The position numbers and the translations under genes were made by a program. A model generated the notes under the pieces. The model searched no databases. It was not told the DNA's origin and saw only the letters and a program-made list of their open reading frames with translations. Shown one piece after another: positions 42,389 through 50,373 of a stretch of DNA of 64,000 nucleotides (its first letter is position 1; every line of letters begins with the position of its first letter). Source of the stretch: Granulosicoccus antarcticus IMCC3135 (GTDB lineage Bacteria > Pseudomonadota > Gammaproteobacteria > Granulosicoccales > Granulosicoccaceae); the NCBI RefSeq assembly GCF_002215215.1, contig NZ_CP018632.1:1010001-1074000 (forward strand). The letters run 5' to 3'.

Positions 42389-44062
42389 GTGCCTGTCCTG
42401 AAACAGTTGATTTGAGTGTTACTACCAGAATCGCATTTCTGCATAACTAAGAAGAGACTCCGCACGTCAATAAGTCAGGCAAAAGCGCCGGTTTACCGCA
42501 AATAACCACGTTTATGCCCGATTGGCGACCACGGCTCGACACAGACTTGTCAGCGGCAAGTCGTTTTCGTCACTAAAAGTCCCTGCGAGGAAGTTCAGGC
42601 TGAACTGAAGCGAACCATCCTCACCAGATTGTAGCTCAGTGCTGAGGACCAGACATACGCAACAAAACCGTCGTAGCCTTTCCACTTGGCTTTGCCCATC
42701 CCCAGTGCACGCTTGAGTTCGGAGATATTGCCCTCGATACCCGCGCGAAAGTTACGCAGTCTATCGAAGGTTTTTCTCTTTACCCCCATCTGGTGGTAGC
42801 CCAGCCCGCAACGCTTGTTGAACACGGTTCGATCAACTCCCTTTTCTCGGCCCAGCTGGACATTGGCCTGACTCGCATAGCCACCATCAGCCACCGTTTC
42901 ACCAGGCAGGCAGCCGTAGTCTTTTTCGCTTGCTTCCAACACCGGCATGAACAGGGATTTATCCGATGGATTACCGTTTTCGATATTCAGGTAGGTCACA
43001 AAACCGTCGGCCTGAGTGGCCAAGTTGATTTTGTGGCCATATTGGACATCTCTGCTGGTTTTGACAATGATGTCCGTGTGTGGCTCAAACAGAGAGACTA
43101 TTTTCTCTGAAGCCGGCACGGTCTCTTCTTGGAAAACACGGCGCTGCGTTTGATCAACCACCCTTAACAATAGTGAGCGATAGTGCTCTGCTTTTTCGCA
43201 CCATATCGTAGCGGCATCAAGGTAGATCGATTCTTGGCGAATTTTCTCAATCGCCCTCTCAATTTGTTTCAATGTCAGCGCAACACACATCAGAAATTTG
43301 GGATAAAGCGCGTATTTCACAGGCTTTTTCGCGTGGAATATCTGAAAAGACAGCGATTTTGATTTTTTGCGTTGATCCGTGAATCGATGCTTGACGCCCG
43401 TTCTTTTCGCACTGTTCGCCATCATTCTGCTCAATACTCGAACACCGTCATTCAACAGCCCACTATCCAACGGTTTCGCAATATTGCTATCAGTCACTGT
43501 ACTGTCAATGCGAACAGTATCCAAAGACAGTTCCCCTTCAATAGCCCAGTGCAATACAAACTGCTGATTGATCTGACTCAAGGTCTCGGCGCTCACTACT
43601 CGGATAGTGTTTTGCAAGACTGATTTGCTCGGCGAATGCCCAGAACGTAATCGAGCAAAAGCGCGGTAGCTGGGTGAATCAGACAAATGAAACGACAGTT
43701 GTCGGTAGCTGACACGCAGTATGCGTTTGAGAAGCAGACAACGAAAAATGCTTTCCAGGCTCAGCCCACAGGCGCCCGTTTTCGCAACATTCTTCTGGTT
43801 AAAATCTCGCTCGATCAGCGTGAGAGCGATCGGGTGTTCGTCCAACAATTCAGACAATCCCCGCAGCTGCTGGGCGTGCTCGTGCTCCGCATAGAAATCG
43901 AATATACTGCTTTGAGCATTGCGGGTCTCTCGCATGCGGGAATCCTCTTGGTGGTAGGTTTTTGTGTCGCAACTCAAACATACCAAAACCAAGAGGATTT
44001 TTTACATCTGCCGTGTAGGAATTCCTGCCAAATCAATCATTTAGGAGTTTCAGGACAGGCAC
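42389..44062 (-). mobile_element. ISNCY-type insertion sequence nested in the tnpB element
   Basis: The ends are perfect 16-bp inverted repeats, GTGCCTGTCCTGAAAC at 42389-42404 and its complement at 44047-44062. They are flanked by a direct 6-bp repeat GAGCTA (42383-42388 and 44063-44068), the target duplication. The 1674-bp element carries one transposase gene. It landed between the left-end hairpin and the coding part of the tnpB element, so it is the younger insertion. The pristine ends and intact gene suggest a recent, possibly still mobile copy. Confidence 0.88.
42595..43935 (-). CDS. DDE transposase, ISNCY type
   Basis: A 446-residue transposase from ATG 43935, which has AGAGG seven bases upstream; the frame is open to 43992. 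The N-terminus MRETRNAQSSIFDFYAEHEHAQQLRGLSELLDEHP and the DUF772-like helical region (GLSLESIFRCLLLKRILRVSYRQLSFHLSDSPSYRAFARL) are typical of IS annotated as ISNCY. Catalytic acids are the D in SLDTVRIDSTVTDSN, the D in GETVADGGYASQANV and the E in GIEGNISELKRALGM. It is intact, lies inside matched inverted repeats and is the only gene of its element. IS1182/IS5-like relatives share this fold, so the family label is less sure than the function. Confidence 0.88.
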   Translation of the reverse strand: MRETRNAQSSIFDFYAEHEHAQQLRGLSELLDEHPIALTLIERDFNQKNVAKTGACGLSLESIFRCLLLKRILRVSYRQLSFHLSDSPSYRAFARLRSGHSPSKSVLQNTIRVVSAETLSQINQQFVLHWAIEGELSLDTVRIDSTVTDSNIAKPLDSGLLNDGVRVLSRMMANSAKRTGVKHRFTDQRKKSKSLSFQIFHAKKPVKYALYPKFLMCVALTLKQIERAIEKIRQESIYLDAATIWCEKAEHYRSLLLRVVDQTQRRVFQEETVPASEKIVSLFEPHTDIIVKTSRDVQYGHKINLATQADGFVTYLNIENGNPSDKSLFMPVLEASEKDYGCLPGETVADGGYASQANVQLGREKGVDRTVFNKRCGLGYHQMGVKRKTFDRLRNFRAGIEGNISELKRALGMGKAKWKGYDGFVAYVWSSALSYNLVRMVRFSSA

Positions 44063-44139
44063 GAGCTAGACGAAAAAGAGGCTCCGCCTCTAGCGCTATC
44101 CATCCCCGCCCTGAAGGACGAGGCTTTCCGCGCGTTGGG

Positions 44140-44667
44140 GTAAAGCAGTTCCAACTGATGGGCGATTACAACCGCTGGATGAACGAAAGTCTGTATGAGG
44201 CTGCATCCACGTTGCCGCCAGCTGTTCTGGCTGAAGACAGGGGAGCCTTTTTTTGCTCGCTATTGGGTACCTTCAATCATCTGCTGGTTGCCGATACCAT
44301 CTGGTTGCAGCGGTTTGCTCATCATCCAGGCCGATTTTCAGCACTAGAGCCCTTGCTGAATAAACCGACAATGAGCACGCTTGATGAGGTGTTGTATGAA
44401 GACTTTCAGCAGCTACGTCAGGCAAGGCAGGGTATGGATGAGATGATCCTGGCTTTTGTCAAGGAAGCGAAAGAGGCTGACTATGAGCAGCTATTGGCCT
44501 ATCGGAATACGAAAGACATTGCATTCCAAAAGCCGTTCGGCTCTTTGATGTTGCACTTTTTCAATCATCAGACACATCATAGAGGGCAGGTGACGGTGTT
44601 ACTGAATCAGTTGGGAGTTGATTGTGGGGTGACTGATTTGCTGGTGCGGATTGGGGAAGAGAGCTAA
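44140..44667 (+). pseudogene. DinB-family protein gene, 5' end separated by a tnpB element
   Basis: The sequence resumes in frame as VKQFQLMGDYNRWMNESLYEAASTLPPAVLAEDRGAFFCSLLGTFNHLLVADTIWLQRF. The metal-binding histidines of the DinB four-helix fold remain (TFNHLLVAD and FFNHQTHHRGQVT). The first three codons lie at 40974-40982. An internal ATG at 44158 could start a protein lacking about 10 residues, if the element's left end supplies a promoter. DinB/DfsB proteins are metal-dependent enzymes such as bacillithiol or mycothiol transferases; this one's substrate is unknown. The gene is otherwise undamaged, so the disruption is recent and precise excision would repair it. Confidence 0.82.
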
Positions 44668-44739
44668 AAGCTGCATTCGCGGTATCGAACGAGAAGCCTT
44701 CGTAGGTAGCCCGGCCCAGTGGGCGCCAATATCAGAGAT

Positions 44740-45051
44740 TCATTGATCAGTACGCTTACGTATGGCTACTTCTATCCAGATGAAAATCTGGGTAAGAAAA
44801 ACAGACAGACCGCCAGCCCAGAAACTACACAGCAACGTATTCTGCCAGTCCGTAAAACTTTTTCCACTACCAAAACCTAACGAGGCAAGCATGGAGTTCG
44901 CAGTTACAAAAATGATCGAAATAATAATTATGTAGAAGAAGGTCCGTTTACCTTGAGTTGGTAAATTAATCCAGTGTAATTTCAAACATATAAACATGGA
45001 AATATAATAGATCGGAAAGTTAATAACAGCCAAGAATAATGAATCACTCAT
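44740..45051 (-). CDS. Hypothetical membrane protein
   Basis: A 103-residue protein with three to four hydrophobic helices: SLFLAVINFPIYYISMFICLKL, TFFYIIIISIIFVTANSMLASLGF and TLLCSFWAGGLSVFLTQIFIWIEVAI. I do not recognise a family. Base composition is more AT-rich than the surrounding genes, and it sits between an interrupted dinB gene and decayed IS66 remnants, so it may be acquired DNA. A clear ribosome-binding site is lacking. Confidence 0.55.
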   Translation of the reverse strand: MSDSLFLAVINFPIYYISMFICLKLHWINLPTQGKRTFFYIIIISIIFVTANSMLASLGFGSGKSFTDWQNTLLCSFWAGGLSVFLTQIFIWIEVAIRKRTDQ

Positions 45052-45225
45052 GTCAAAATATTCTCATATGGTTGGTACGCAACAGGGTTGACATGATACT
45101 ACTCGAAAAAATATCACTGAACGTCTCATTGGAATATAAGTCCGAGCGCAAATCCCACCTGGAGTATTTCTTCCAGCTGTTAGCCCCAAAATAGCGGCTT
45201 CTATTTAAGGAAAATTGATAACTAC

Positions 45226-45946
45226 TCAGCCCACTGATACGATAGCTGGATTGAAGGCCTGACCTTGGAAGCTTTCGCGCAGGGAATCAAGTACATTGCG
45301 GCCCTGTTTTTTCGCCGTGGAAATGTAGCTACGAATCCGACAAAAGATGTCCGCACCTTGCTCGGAACGAAAGCAGCCCGATATCTTTAGTTTGGCCTTG
45401 ATCATTCGCACATCACGCTCGGCCAGATTATTATCAAATGGCAGCGTCAGATCATAGAGAAATGCGAGCGTTTCAGCCTTGTATCTGAATAGCCGATCAT
45501 GCAGGTTCTTCACCTTGTGTTGTTTGGCTCGCCCCGCTTCTTTGTCGTTGAAATTGGCACCACCGGCAGTTCGGCGCGCCCCTCGCGCAATATCCGATTG
45601 TAGCGTCGATCGTAGTGGTTAATGCGAGACTCATCGAGCATTAAGGCTCCCTTGACCCGAGCCTCATCGGTCTCCTTCTTGGCGCCCAGCAGGCAGGTGA
45701 TCAACTTCTAGGCCCAGCATCTGTTGATGCTGCTCATGAGCATGGATGAGCTCACGCAGAAAGTGAGCGCCACACAGCACATGAAGGATGGCGAAGCGGA
45801 AATAGCTGGCCCAGCAGTCATGTACCGCGTATCCCTTGAATCCGTCAAGTATGCCCATCTCCATCATCGCCTCATGCCCACGTTTGAGGTGCCGACGGTA
45901 ATAGGTCGCGTGCTCGGTGGCGGCCACATGCAGCCACTGCAGCTGC
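45226..45946 (-). pseudogene. Decayed IS66 transposase, C-terminal part
   Basis: Three overlapping minus-strand frames together encode the C-terminal half of an IS66 transposase. They read QLQWLHVAATEHATYYRRHLKRGHEAM, then GILDGFKGYAVHDCWASYF and CGAHFLRELIHAHE. A frame change near 45700 leads to [33 protein letters not shown], and another near 45515 to [48 protein letters not shown]. At least two frameshifts inactivate it. Its N-terminal half continues at 47561-47905 on the other side of an inserted IS66 element. Confidence 0.85.
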
Positions 45947-47559
45947 GTAAGCGTTCACAGCGTTGGAATAGCGTTTTCTGACTATGTAGGCTATTCTGAA
46001 GAAAAGGCCCTGCGAGTTTATTAGCCATCATCGTGCCCGATCCTCATCTATCAAATCCACCCCAAACGCTTGATGAGGCTCGCACTCAGATCGAGCAATT
46101 ATGGGGTGTGGTCGGTCAGTTAGAATCGATAGTCTCAGATCTTAAAGCGCAAAATGAGGAGCTTGTTGAACAGATTCGAGAGCTGAACGAACGCATGGGC
46201 AAAAGCTCGCGTAACTCCTCCCGTCCACCCTCTTCAGACTCCACCTCGCAACGAGCCAACCGAAAAAAGAAACCCAGATCTACAAAACGAAAGGGTGCGC
46301 AGCCGGGTCATGAAAAGCACGAACGCCCGCTGGTACCCGAAAGTGATGTCGATCAGATTCAGCGCTATTTTCCGACCGCGGCCTGTGGCTGTGGTGGCTC
46401 TATTTTTGTCGATCCCGAGCCACGCTGTCGTCACCAGGTGTTTGATATCCCGGTGGTGCGTTTTTCAGTGATTGAGCATCAGCTGTTCGGTGGGCAATGC
46501 AACGGGTGTGGCAAACATCATTGCGCCCAGACTCCCGATAGCGTGCCTTCGGGGCAGATGGGCCCCAATCTGGTGGCACTTATCGCTCATCTGTCCGGGC
46601 GTTATCATTTGTCGATTCGTAATATTCAGGATTATCTGGTTGAGCACTGGCAGTTGCATTTCAGTCTCGGTGCCCTCTCTCAGGCTCAGGCAAAAGCGAC
46701 GAGCGCATTAGGCGACCCGTACCGACAGATTGGCGATTTTGTTCGCCAACAACCCGTGGCGCATGCCGATGAAACACGGCATTTTCGCGGCAATGAGTGC
46801 CGTTGGCTGTGGTCGTTAGTGTGTGTGCAAGCTTGCTATTTCCTGACACAGGCCTCGCGCGGCAAAGAGGCTGCCGATAGGCTGTTAGGCGAATTCACAG
46901 GGTATTTGGTCACTGATGACTACGTGGGTTATAACCGTGTACCGGAAAGTCGTCGTCAACTGTGTTGGCCGCACCTGATTCGAAAATTCATCGATATTGC
47001 TGGACGGGTAAGCAATGGCGGCAAGATCGGACGCCGACTTTTATTACTTGCCCACGCGGTTATCCGCACCCGACATCGATGGCAAGATCAACTCATCGAC
47101 GAGGCCGTTTATTACCGGCGAATGCAGCGACTACGCCGCAGCTTTCACCAGACGCTGGAGCGAGGTGCCCGGCTACGAATCGATGGGCGAACCAAACGTC
47201 AATGCCAACATCTTCTCAAGCGAGAATCGATGTGTTGGACCTTTCTCAAAGATCACAGAATCCCGCTAGACAACAATAGCGCTGAGCGTGCGCTTCGGCC
47301 CTATGTGATCTGGCGCAAGTTGAGTTTTGCCACTCAATCGTATCAAGGCGATCAGTTTCGTCCTTTGATACTGAGCATCGTGGGCACTGCACAACGGATA
47401 GGGATCTCAAGCTATCAGTTTATCCGCATCGCGTGTCACCAGTCGATGATTGAGGGCGAGGTGAAAGTGCGCTTCCCGTTTGATGCGCCTCGGTTAGCGA
47501 CTAGCTGAAAGAATCAGTTGCGGTTCCTACACCCCGCATGCAGGACCGTGAACGGTTAC
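45947..47559 (+). mobile_element. Intact single-gene IS66-family element nested in an IS66 remnant
   Basis: The ends are imperfect inverted repeats: GTAAGCGTTCACAGCG at 45947 and, on the complement from 47559, GTAACCGTTCACGGTC. Both sides carry TGCAGCTGC (45938-45946 and 47560-47568), an 8-9 bp target duplication as IS66 elements make. Removing 45947-47559 and one repeat rejoins the older transposase as V-G-K-Q-L-Q-W-L-H-V-A in frame. The element lacks the tnpA and tnpB accessory genes of classical IS66 and has a single transposase gene. Confidence 0.85.
46033..47508 (+). CDS. IS66-family transposase (TnpC type)
   Basis: A 491-residue intact transposase. An N-terminal coiled coil (ARTQIEQLWGVVGQLESIVSDLKAQNEELVEQIRELNERMGKSS) leads to the IS66 motif SSRNSSRPPSSD. 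A zinc-binding domain (CGCGGSIF and CNGCGKHHC) follows. The DDE core has AHADETRHFRGN, YLVTDDYVGYNRV and the final PLDNNSAERALRP with the catalytic glutamate. The start codon may be ATC/GTG-like near 46033 (GTGCCC). It is not closely similar to the decayed IS66 transposase into which its element inserted: the DDE surroundings differ. It cuts and pastes its own element. Confidence 0.9.
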   Translation: MPDPHLSNPPQTLDEARTQIEQLWGVVGQLESIVSDLKAQNEELVEQIRELNERMGKSSRNSSRPPSSDSTSQRANRKKKPRSTKRKGAQPGHEKHERPLVPESDVDQIQRYFPTAACGCGGSIFVDPEPRCRHQVFDIPVVRFSVIEHQLFGGQCNGCGKHHCAQTPDSVPSGQMGPNLVALIAHLSGRYHLSIRNIQDYLVEHWQLHFSLGALSQAQAKATSALGDPYRQIGDFVRQQPVAHADETRHFRGNECRWLWSLVCVQACYFLTQASRGKEAADRLLGEFTGYLVTDDYVGYNRVPESRRQLCWPHLIRKFIDIAGRVSNGGKIGRRLLLLAHAVIRTRHRWQDQLIDEAVYYRRMQRLRRSFHQTLERGARLRIDGRTKRQCQHLLKRESMCWTFLKDHRIPLDNNSAERALRPYVIWRKLSFATQSYQGDQFRPLILSIVGTAQRIGISSYQFIRIACHQSMIEGEVKVRFPFDAPRLATS

Positions 47560-47905
47560 TGCAGCTGCTTGCCCACGCGCAGACCGCTTTCGTCAAAGTG
47601 GGCCGGCCATATCTTTGACCCAGGAATCGAATTGCTCCAGATGATGGTAGGCACGGGTCAGGATATTATTCACAGTCCCTTCGCTAAGATGAATCTGGAA
47701 CAGGTCCGCCATCGCCTCTTTGAGTCGTGCGTAAGGCAGCATCTGATACTGACTCAGATAGGACACTACGCCCTGAACCTCGGTGCCGTATTGCACTGAC
47801 TGGTTGACGTTTTAGGAAAGGCGGCTTTGTTGCGACTCTGGCAACACGGGCATACCTTAATCTGTGCACGATGCTCGGTCGCCTCGATCTTGATCGGCGG
47901 GATAT
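47560..47905 (-). pseudogene. Decayed IS66 transposase, N-terminal part
   Basis: The older IS66 transposase on the other side of the inserted element: FDIPPIKIEATEHRAQIKVCPCCQSRNKAAFP, a frameshift near 47810, then QYGTEVQGVVSYLSQYQMLPYARLKEAMADLFQIHLSEGTVNNILTRAYHHLEQFDSWVKDMA. A further frame change leads to AHFDESGLRVGKQLQ, which contains the first catalytic aspartate and ends at the insertion point. The region upstream of FDIPP (the first about 150 residues in the family) is missing; the break is near 47905. Confidence 0.82.
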
Positions 47906-47928
47906 CGAATAGTAGTTACGCAAATAGA

Positions 47929-47969
47929 TTGATAAAATATATTTATCAAAACAACAACTATATATAGTT
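47929..47969. promoter_or_regulatory. AT-rich dyads upstream of the lapA-like gene
   Basis: TTGATAAA/TTTATCAA (47929-47936 and 47942-47949, 5-base spacer) and the perfect 14-bp palindrome AACTATATATAGTT (47956-47969) lie 60-100 bp before the LapA-like gene and next to the broken end of an IS66 remnant. They may be operators or promoter elements. Confidence 0.4.
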
Positions 47970-48026
47970 TTACTTGATTATAAGTTTCGTCGATGATGTC
48001 AGCATCGACGTTGCACACACCTATCA

Positions 48027-48257
48027 ATGAACACAAGACATTTACGCGCCCGAGTGGGTATCTCGATGATTCTGTTCCTGTTAGTGCTGATTTTTGGTGC
48101 GCAAAATGTTGGCCTGGTTGATATACATTTTTTGCGCTGGCGGTTTGAGATACCTCGCTCAGTACTGATTTCCATAGTGCTTCTGGTCGGGGTATTTATC
48201 GGCTGGAGTGCCCGTACATTGGGCGATGTTTTCAAATGCAAACCTAAAAACTCATGA
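48027..48257 (+). CDS. LapA/DUF1049-type small inner-membrane protein
   Basis: A 76-residue protein with two membrane helices: GISMILFLLVLIFGAQNVGLVDIHFLRWRFEIPRSVLISIVLLVGVFIGW. The spacing around Q-N-x-x-x-V-x-x-x-F-L matches the LapA (YciS) lipopolysaccharide-assembly family, which in E. coli helps adjust LpxC degradation and LPS synthesis. The partner gene lapB is not adjacent here. The ATG at 48027 has no strong ribosome-binding site. It converges with the aldo-keto reductase gene 24 bp downstream. Confidence 0.8.
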   Translation: MNTRHLRARVGISMILFLLVLIFGAQNVGLVDIHFLRWRFEIPRSVLISIVLLVGVFIGWSARTLGDVFKCKPKNS

Positions 48258-48280
48258 GTACATCTTGCCGTTGTAGCGCG

Positions 48281-49249
48281 TTATCCCGGTTTATACACTC
48301 TGGAGGCTTCCGGGTCATCATAAGAAGGTATCAGTGTGGCCAGTTCAAGCCACAGGGCGTCAGGAATGTCTGCCTGTGCCCAGCCCAGTGTCTGATCAAC
48401 CCGTTCGGGGTGAGTCACACCACAGATGGTAGAGGCGATGCGTGGGTCCTTCATCGAAAATTGCAGTGCCAGTGCGCCGATGGGAACCATATGCTCTGCA
48501 CACAGGGCTTCTATATGACGCACGGGATCAAGCATGTTATCGCTGGCCTTCTGATACACATAACGAGGGTGCTCCACCGTGCCTTTGGCCAGCACGCCAC
48601 CTGCGTAGGGTGCCGCGTTGAGAATACTGATGCCGCGTGCCGTGGCAAGGTTGAACATCTCGTTGGCATTGTGATTGACCAGGGTATAGCGGTTATGGCT
48701 GATCAGTGCATCGAAGTCCCAATCCCGCAACAAGGGCATCATGACATCGACATTGCCGGCAGCCAGTCCGATGGCCTGACACAAGCCTTCCTCCTTCATC
48801 TTGAATAGTTCGGGAAGTGCGCCGTTTGCAGATGTGATTTCATCTACTGAGGCGGCATGTTCCGGGTCATGCAAGTGCAGCAGATCAACTCGGGAGACGT
48901 TCATGGTCTCCAGGCTCTGCTCCAGGGATTCGCGTGCCCGGGCCGCATCAAAACGCCCAGTCTGCATGTCCCGGTCCAGTTTGGTTGCCAGAATAGCGCC
49001 CTCAGGCAGACCGCCCATGGCTTTGATCACATGGCCGATACGCTCCTCGCTTCTGCCGTCCCCATAGTTGCGGGAGGTATCCAGAAACGGATAGTCGCTG
49101 TTGAGGATGTAATCTATGGTCGCGTAGGCGCGATCTTCGGGTGTGTTGTAGCCGTAAGTGTTGGGCATGTCACCCAGGCCCGATGTGCCGAAGCAGAGCG
49201 TCGGAATTGCCAGTCCGGAATTTCCCAGGATCGTTTTTTTGTCTATCAT
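48281..49249 (-). CDS. Aldo-keto reductase (D-threo-aldose/L-fucose dehydrogenase type)
   Basis: A 322-residue TIM-barrel oxidoreductase. It opens KTILGNSGLAIPTLCFGTSGLGDMPNTYGYNTPEDRAYATIDYIL and continues with YPFLDTSRNYGDGRSEERIGHVIK (catalytic D and Y), ILATKLDRDM (catalytic K) and SRVDLLHLHDPEHA (catalytic H). The set is complete. The subgroup includes D-threo-aldose 1-dehydrogenase and L-fucose dehydrogenases, which oxidise aldoses with NAD(P). It lies downstream of a glyoxalase-like gene on the same strand across 118 bp and converges with the lapA-like gene. Substrate assignment is tentative. Confidence 0.9.
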   Translation of the reverse strand: MIDKKTILGNSGLAIPTLCFGTSGLGDMPNTYGYNTPEDRAYATIDYILNSDYPFLDTSRNYGDGRSEERIGHVIKAMGGLPEGAILATKLDRDMQTGRFDAARARESLEQSLETMNVSRVDLLHLHDPEHAASVDEITSANGALPELFKMKEEGLCQAIGLAAGNVDVMMPLLRDWDFDALISHNRYTLVNHNANEMFNLATARGISILNAAPYAGGVLAKGTVEHPRYVYQKASDNMLDPVRHIEALCAEHMVPIGALALQFSMKDPRIASTICGVTHPERVDQTLGWAQADIPDALWLELATLIPSYDDPEASRVYKPG

Positions 49250-49367
49250 TGCTCGGCGTCCAGTGAGTTACAAAAAAAAAGCTATCGTGCAGAGCATACC
49301 TGTGTGAATGGGGGGGCGTCCAAATGCATAGACAGTACTACTCTTGGAATACGCCCCAGACTTCACA

Positions 49368-49763
49368 TTATTTAAAGCGTCCGTGATGTTGAAGCACCTC
49401 GATGGCGTAGCCATCAGGGTCGTTGACGAAGAAGAACTTGGCGAACAAAGCACCATCGCGATTGAATTCGACAATGTCACGAGGGGCAAAGCCAAGTGTC
49501 TTGAAACGTTCGTGTTCGCTGTCAAGATCCTCAACACAGAGCGCAAGATGGCCGTAGCCATTGCCCAGATCGTAGGCTTCCTTGTTGTCTTTATTGATAG
49601 TCAGCTCCAGCTCGAAGCTGTTCTCCTCATTGCTCAGATAGACGAGCGTGAATGTGTCGAAGTCCAATCGCTCTGCGATGGACAGGCCAAAGGCCTGCTG
49701 ATAGAAATCGACGGATCGCTGCTCATCAAGCACACGAACCATTGAATGGATGGCTTTGGCCAA
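49368..49763 (-). CDS. VOC-fold protein, lactoylglutathione lyase-like
   Basis: A 131-residue glyoxalase I-like protein: AIHSMVRVLDEQRSVDFYQQAFGLSIAERLDFDTFTLVYLSNEENSFELELTINKDN and GNGYGHLALCVEDLDSEHERFKTLGF, then FFVNDPDGYAIEVLQHHGRF. The metal ligands expected for GloA (H in AIHSMV, E in FELEL, H in YGHLAL, E in AIEVL) are all present. The length matches GloA, which isomerises the methylglyoxal-glutathione adduct. Some paralogues have other substrates, so the name gloA is not assigned. It precedes the aldo-keto reductase gene on the same strand. Confidence 0.87.
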   Translation of the reverse strand: MAKAIHSMVRVLDEQRSVDFYQQAFGLSIAERLDFDTFTLVYLSNEENSFELELTINKDNKEAYDLGNGYGHLALCVEDLDSEHERFKTLGFAPRDIVEFNRDGALFAKFFFVNDPDGYAIEVLQHHGRFK

Positions 49764-49878
49764 GGGACAACTCCTGATTAAGGTAAATATCGTTCATGGT
49801 AGGGGTTGCCAGTGTACCGTCAGGTGTTATCTGGATACCACTTGGACAAAATACTTGTAGCGCTGAGGAGGCGAGGCA

Positions 49879-50157
49879 TCAGGCGACAGCTATCTCGGCC
49901 TGTTGTTCCAGATAGACCAGACAGGCACATCGCAGCAGTGATGCAAAGTTGCTTGATTCTCCATGCAGCGCTATCACTTCGGTGTGCACCTTGGAGATGA
50001 ATTGCGGGGTGGAGATTGATTCGTTTTCAGCGATCTGATCAAGAATTTTCCAGAACTTGAACTCCAGGCGAACGCTGGTGCATTGCCCGTTGAGTCTGAT
50101 CGAGCGGGTCTGATACTGATAGTTGCTGCGCTTCTGACCTGCAAATATTTCGCACAT
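49879..50157 (-). CDS. Ribbon-helix-helix domain protein
   Basis: About 92 residues from ATG 50157 (a GTG start at 50226 is also open). The core, YQYQTRSIRLNGQCTSVRLEFKFWKILDQIAENESISTPQFISKVHTEVIALHGESSNFASLLRCACLVYLEQQ, matches the RHH_4 (PF13467) family. Its RSIRLNGQCTSVRLE strand would insert in the major groove. These are small DNA-binding proteins of unknown targets. No toxin partner is seen next to it. It diverges from rpe across about 215 bp without further features. Confidence 0.78.
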   Translation of the reverse strand: MCEIFAGQKRSNYQYQTRSIRLNGQCTSVRLEFKFWKILDQIAENESISTPQFISKVHTEVIALHGESSNFASLLRCACLVYLEQQAEIAVA

Positions 50158-50373
50158 GGGAACCACGAAGCCATGTTGACGATGGGGATTCAGTGTAGCG
50201 CCAAATATTGGGCAGGTCACCTGCACAGGTGGCGGCTTACGGAGCGCCAGCTAGTCGCCAAGTTCGATATAGTAGGGCACCGGCTGAGACAGTGGGTTTG
50301 ACAGGGCTTGAGCTTGTACCTTACTGGCCCTAATTACCCAGCTCAGACACGGTCCGTTTTCAGAGGAATTCCC

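Larger units (their letters stand above)
40983..44139 (-). mobile_element. tnpB-only IS200/IS605-type element, interrupted by another IS
   Basis: The element reads on the minus strand. Its left end abuts TTAC (GTAA at 44140-44143 on the plus strand), the IS608-type target, and starts CCCAACGCGCGG. A subterminal hairpin with CTTCAGGGCGGGG lies at about 44100-44122. Its right end is GGGAGGGGAGGACGTCAA, ending at 40983, with the TCAA cleavage motif known from IS608. As expected for this family there is no target duplication and no terminal inverted repeat. Only tnpB is present; no Y1 transposase tnpA is seen, so movement would need TnpA in trans. Without the inner IS (1674 bp plus 6 bp duplication) the element is 1477 bp. 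It splits a dinB-family gene. Confidence 0.82.

Noticed and set aside
44077-44122. Stem-loops AGAGGC/GCCTCT and CCCCGCCC...GGACGAGG as a dinB terminator or a small RNA
   Set aside because: Position and similarity to the hairpin at 59822-59841 show that they belong to the left end of the IS200/IS605-type element.
43687-44667. A 326-codon frame that fuses IS sequence to the DinB-like protein
   Set aside because: The first about 150 codons run through the ISNCY end and the tnpB-element left end; only the part from 44140 is DinB. It is an accidental read-through frame.
49879-50226. RHH protein as antitoxin of a toxin-antitoxin pair
   Set aside because: No small adjacent co-oriented toxin gene exists, and the RHH_4 family is not usually an antitoxin.
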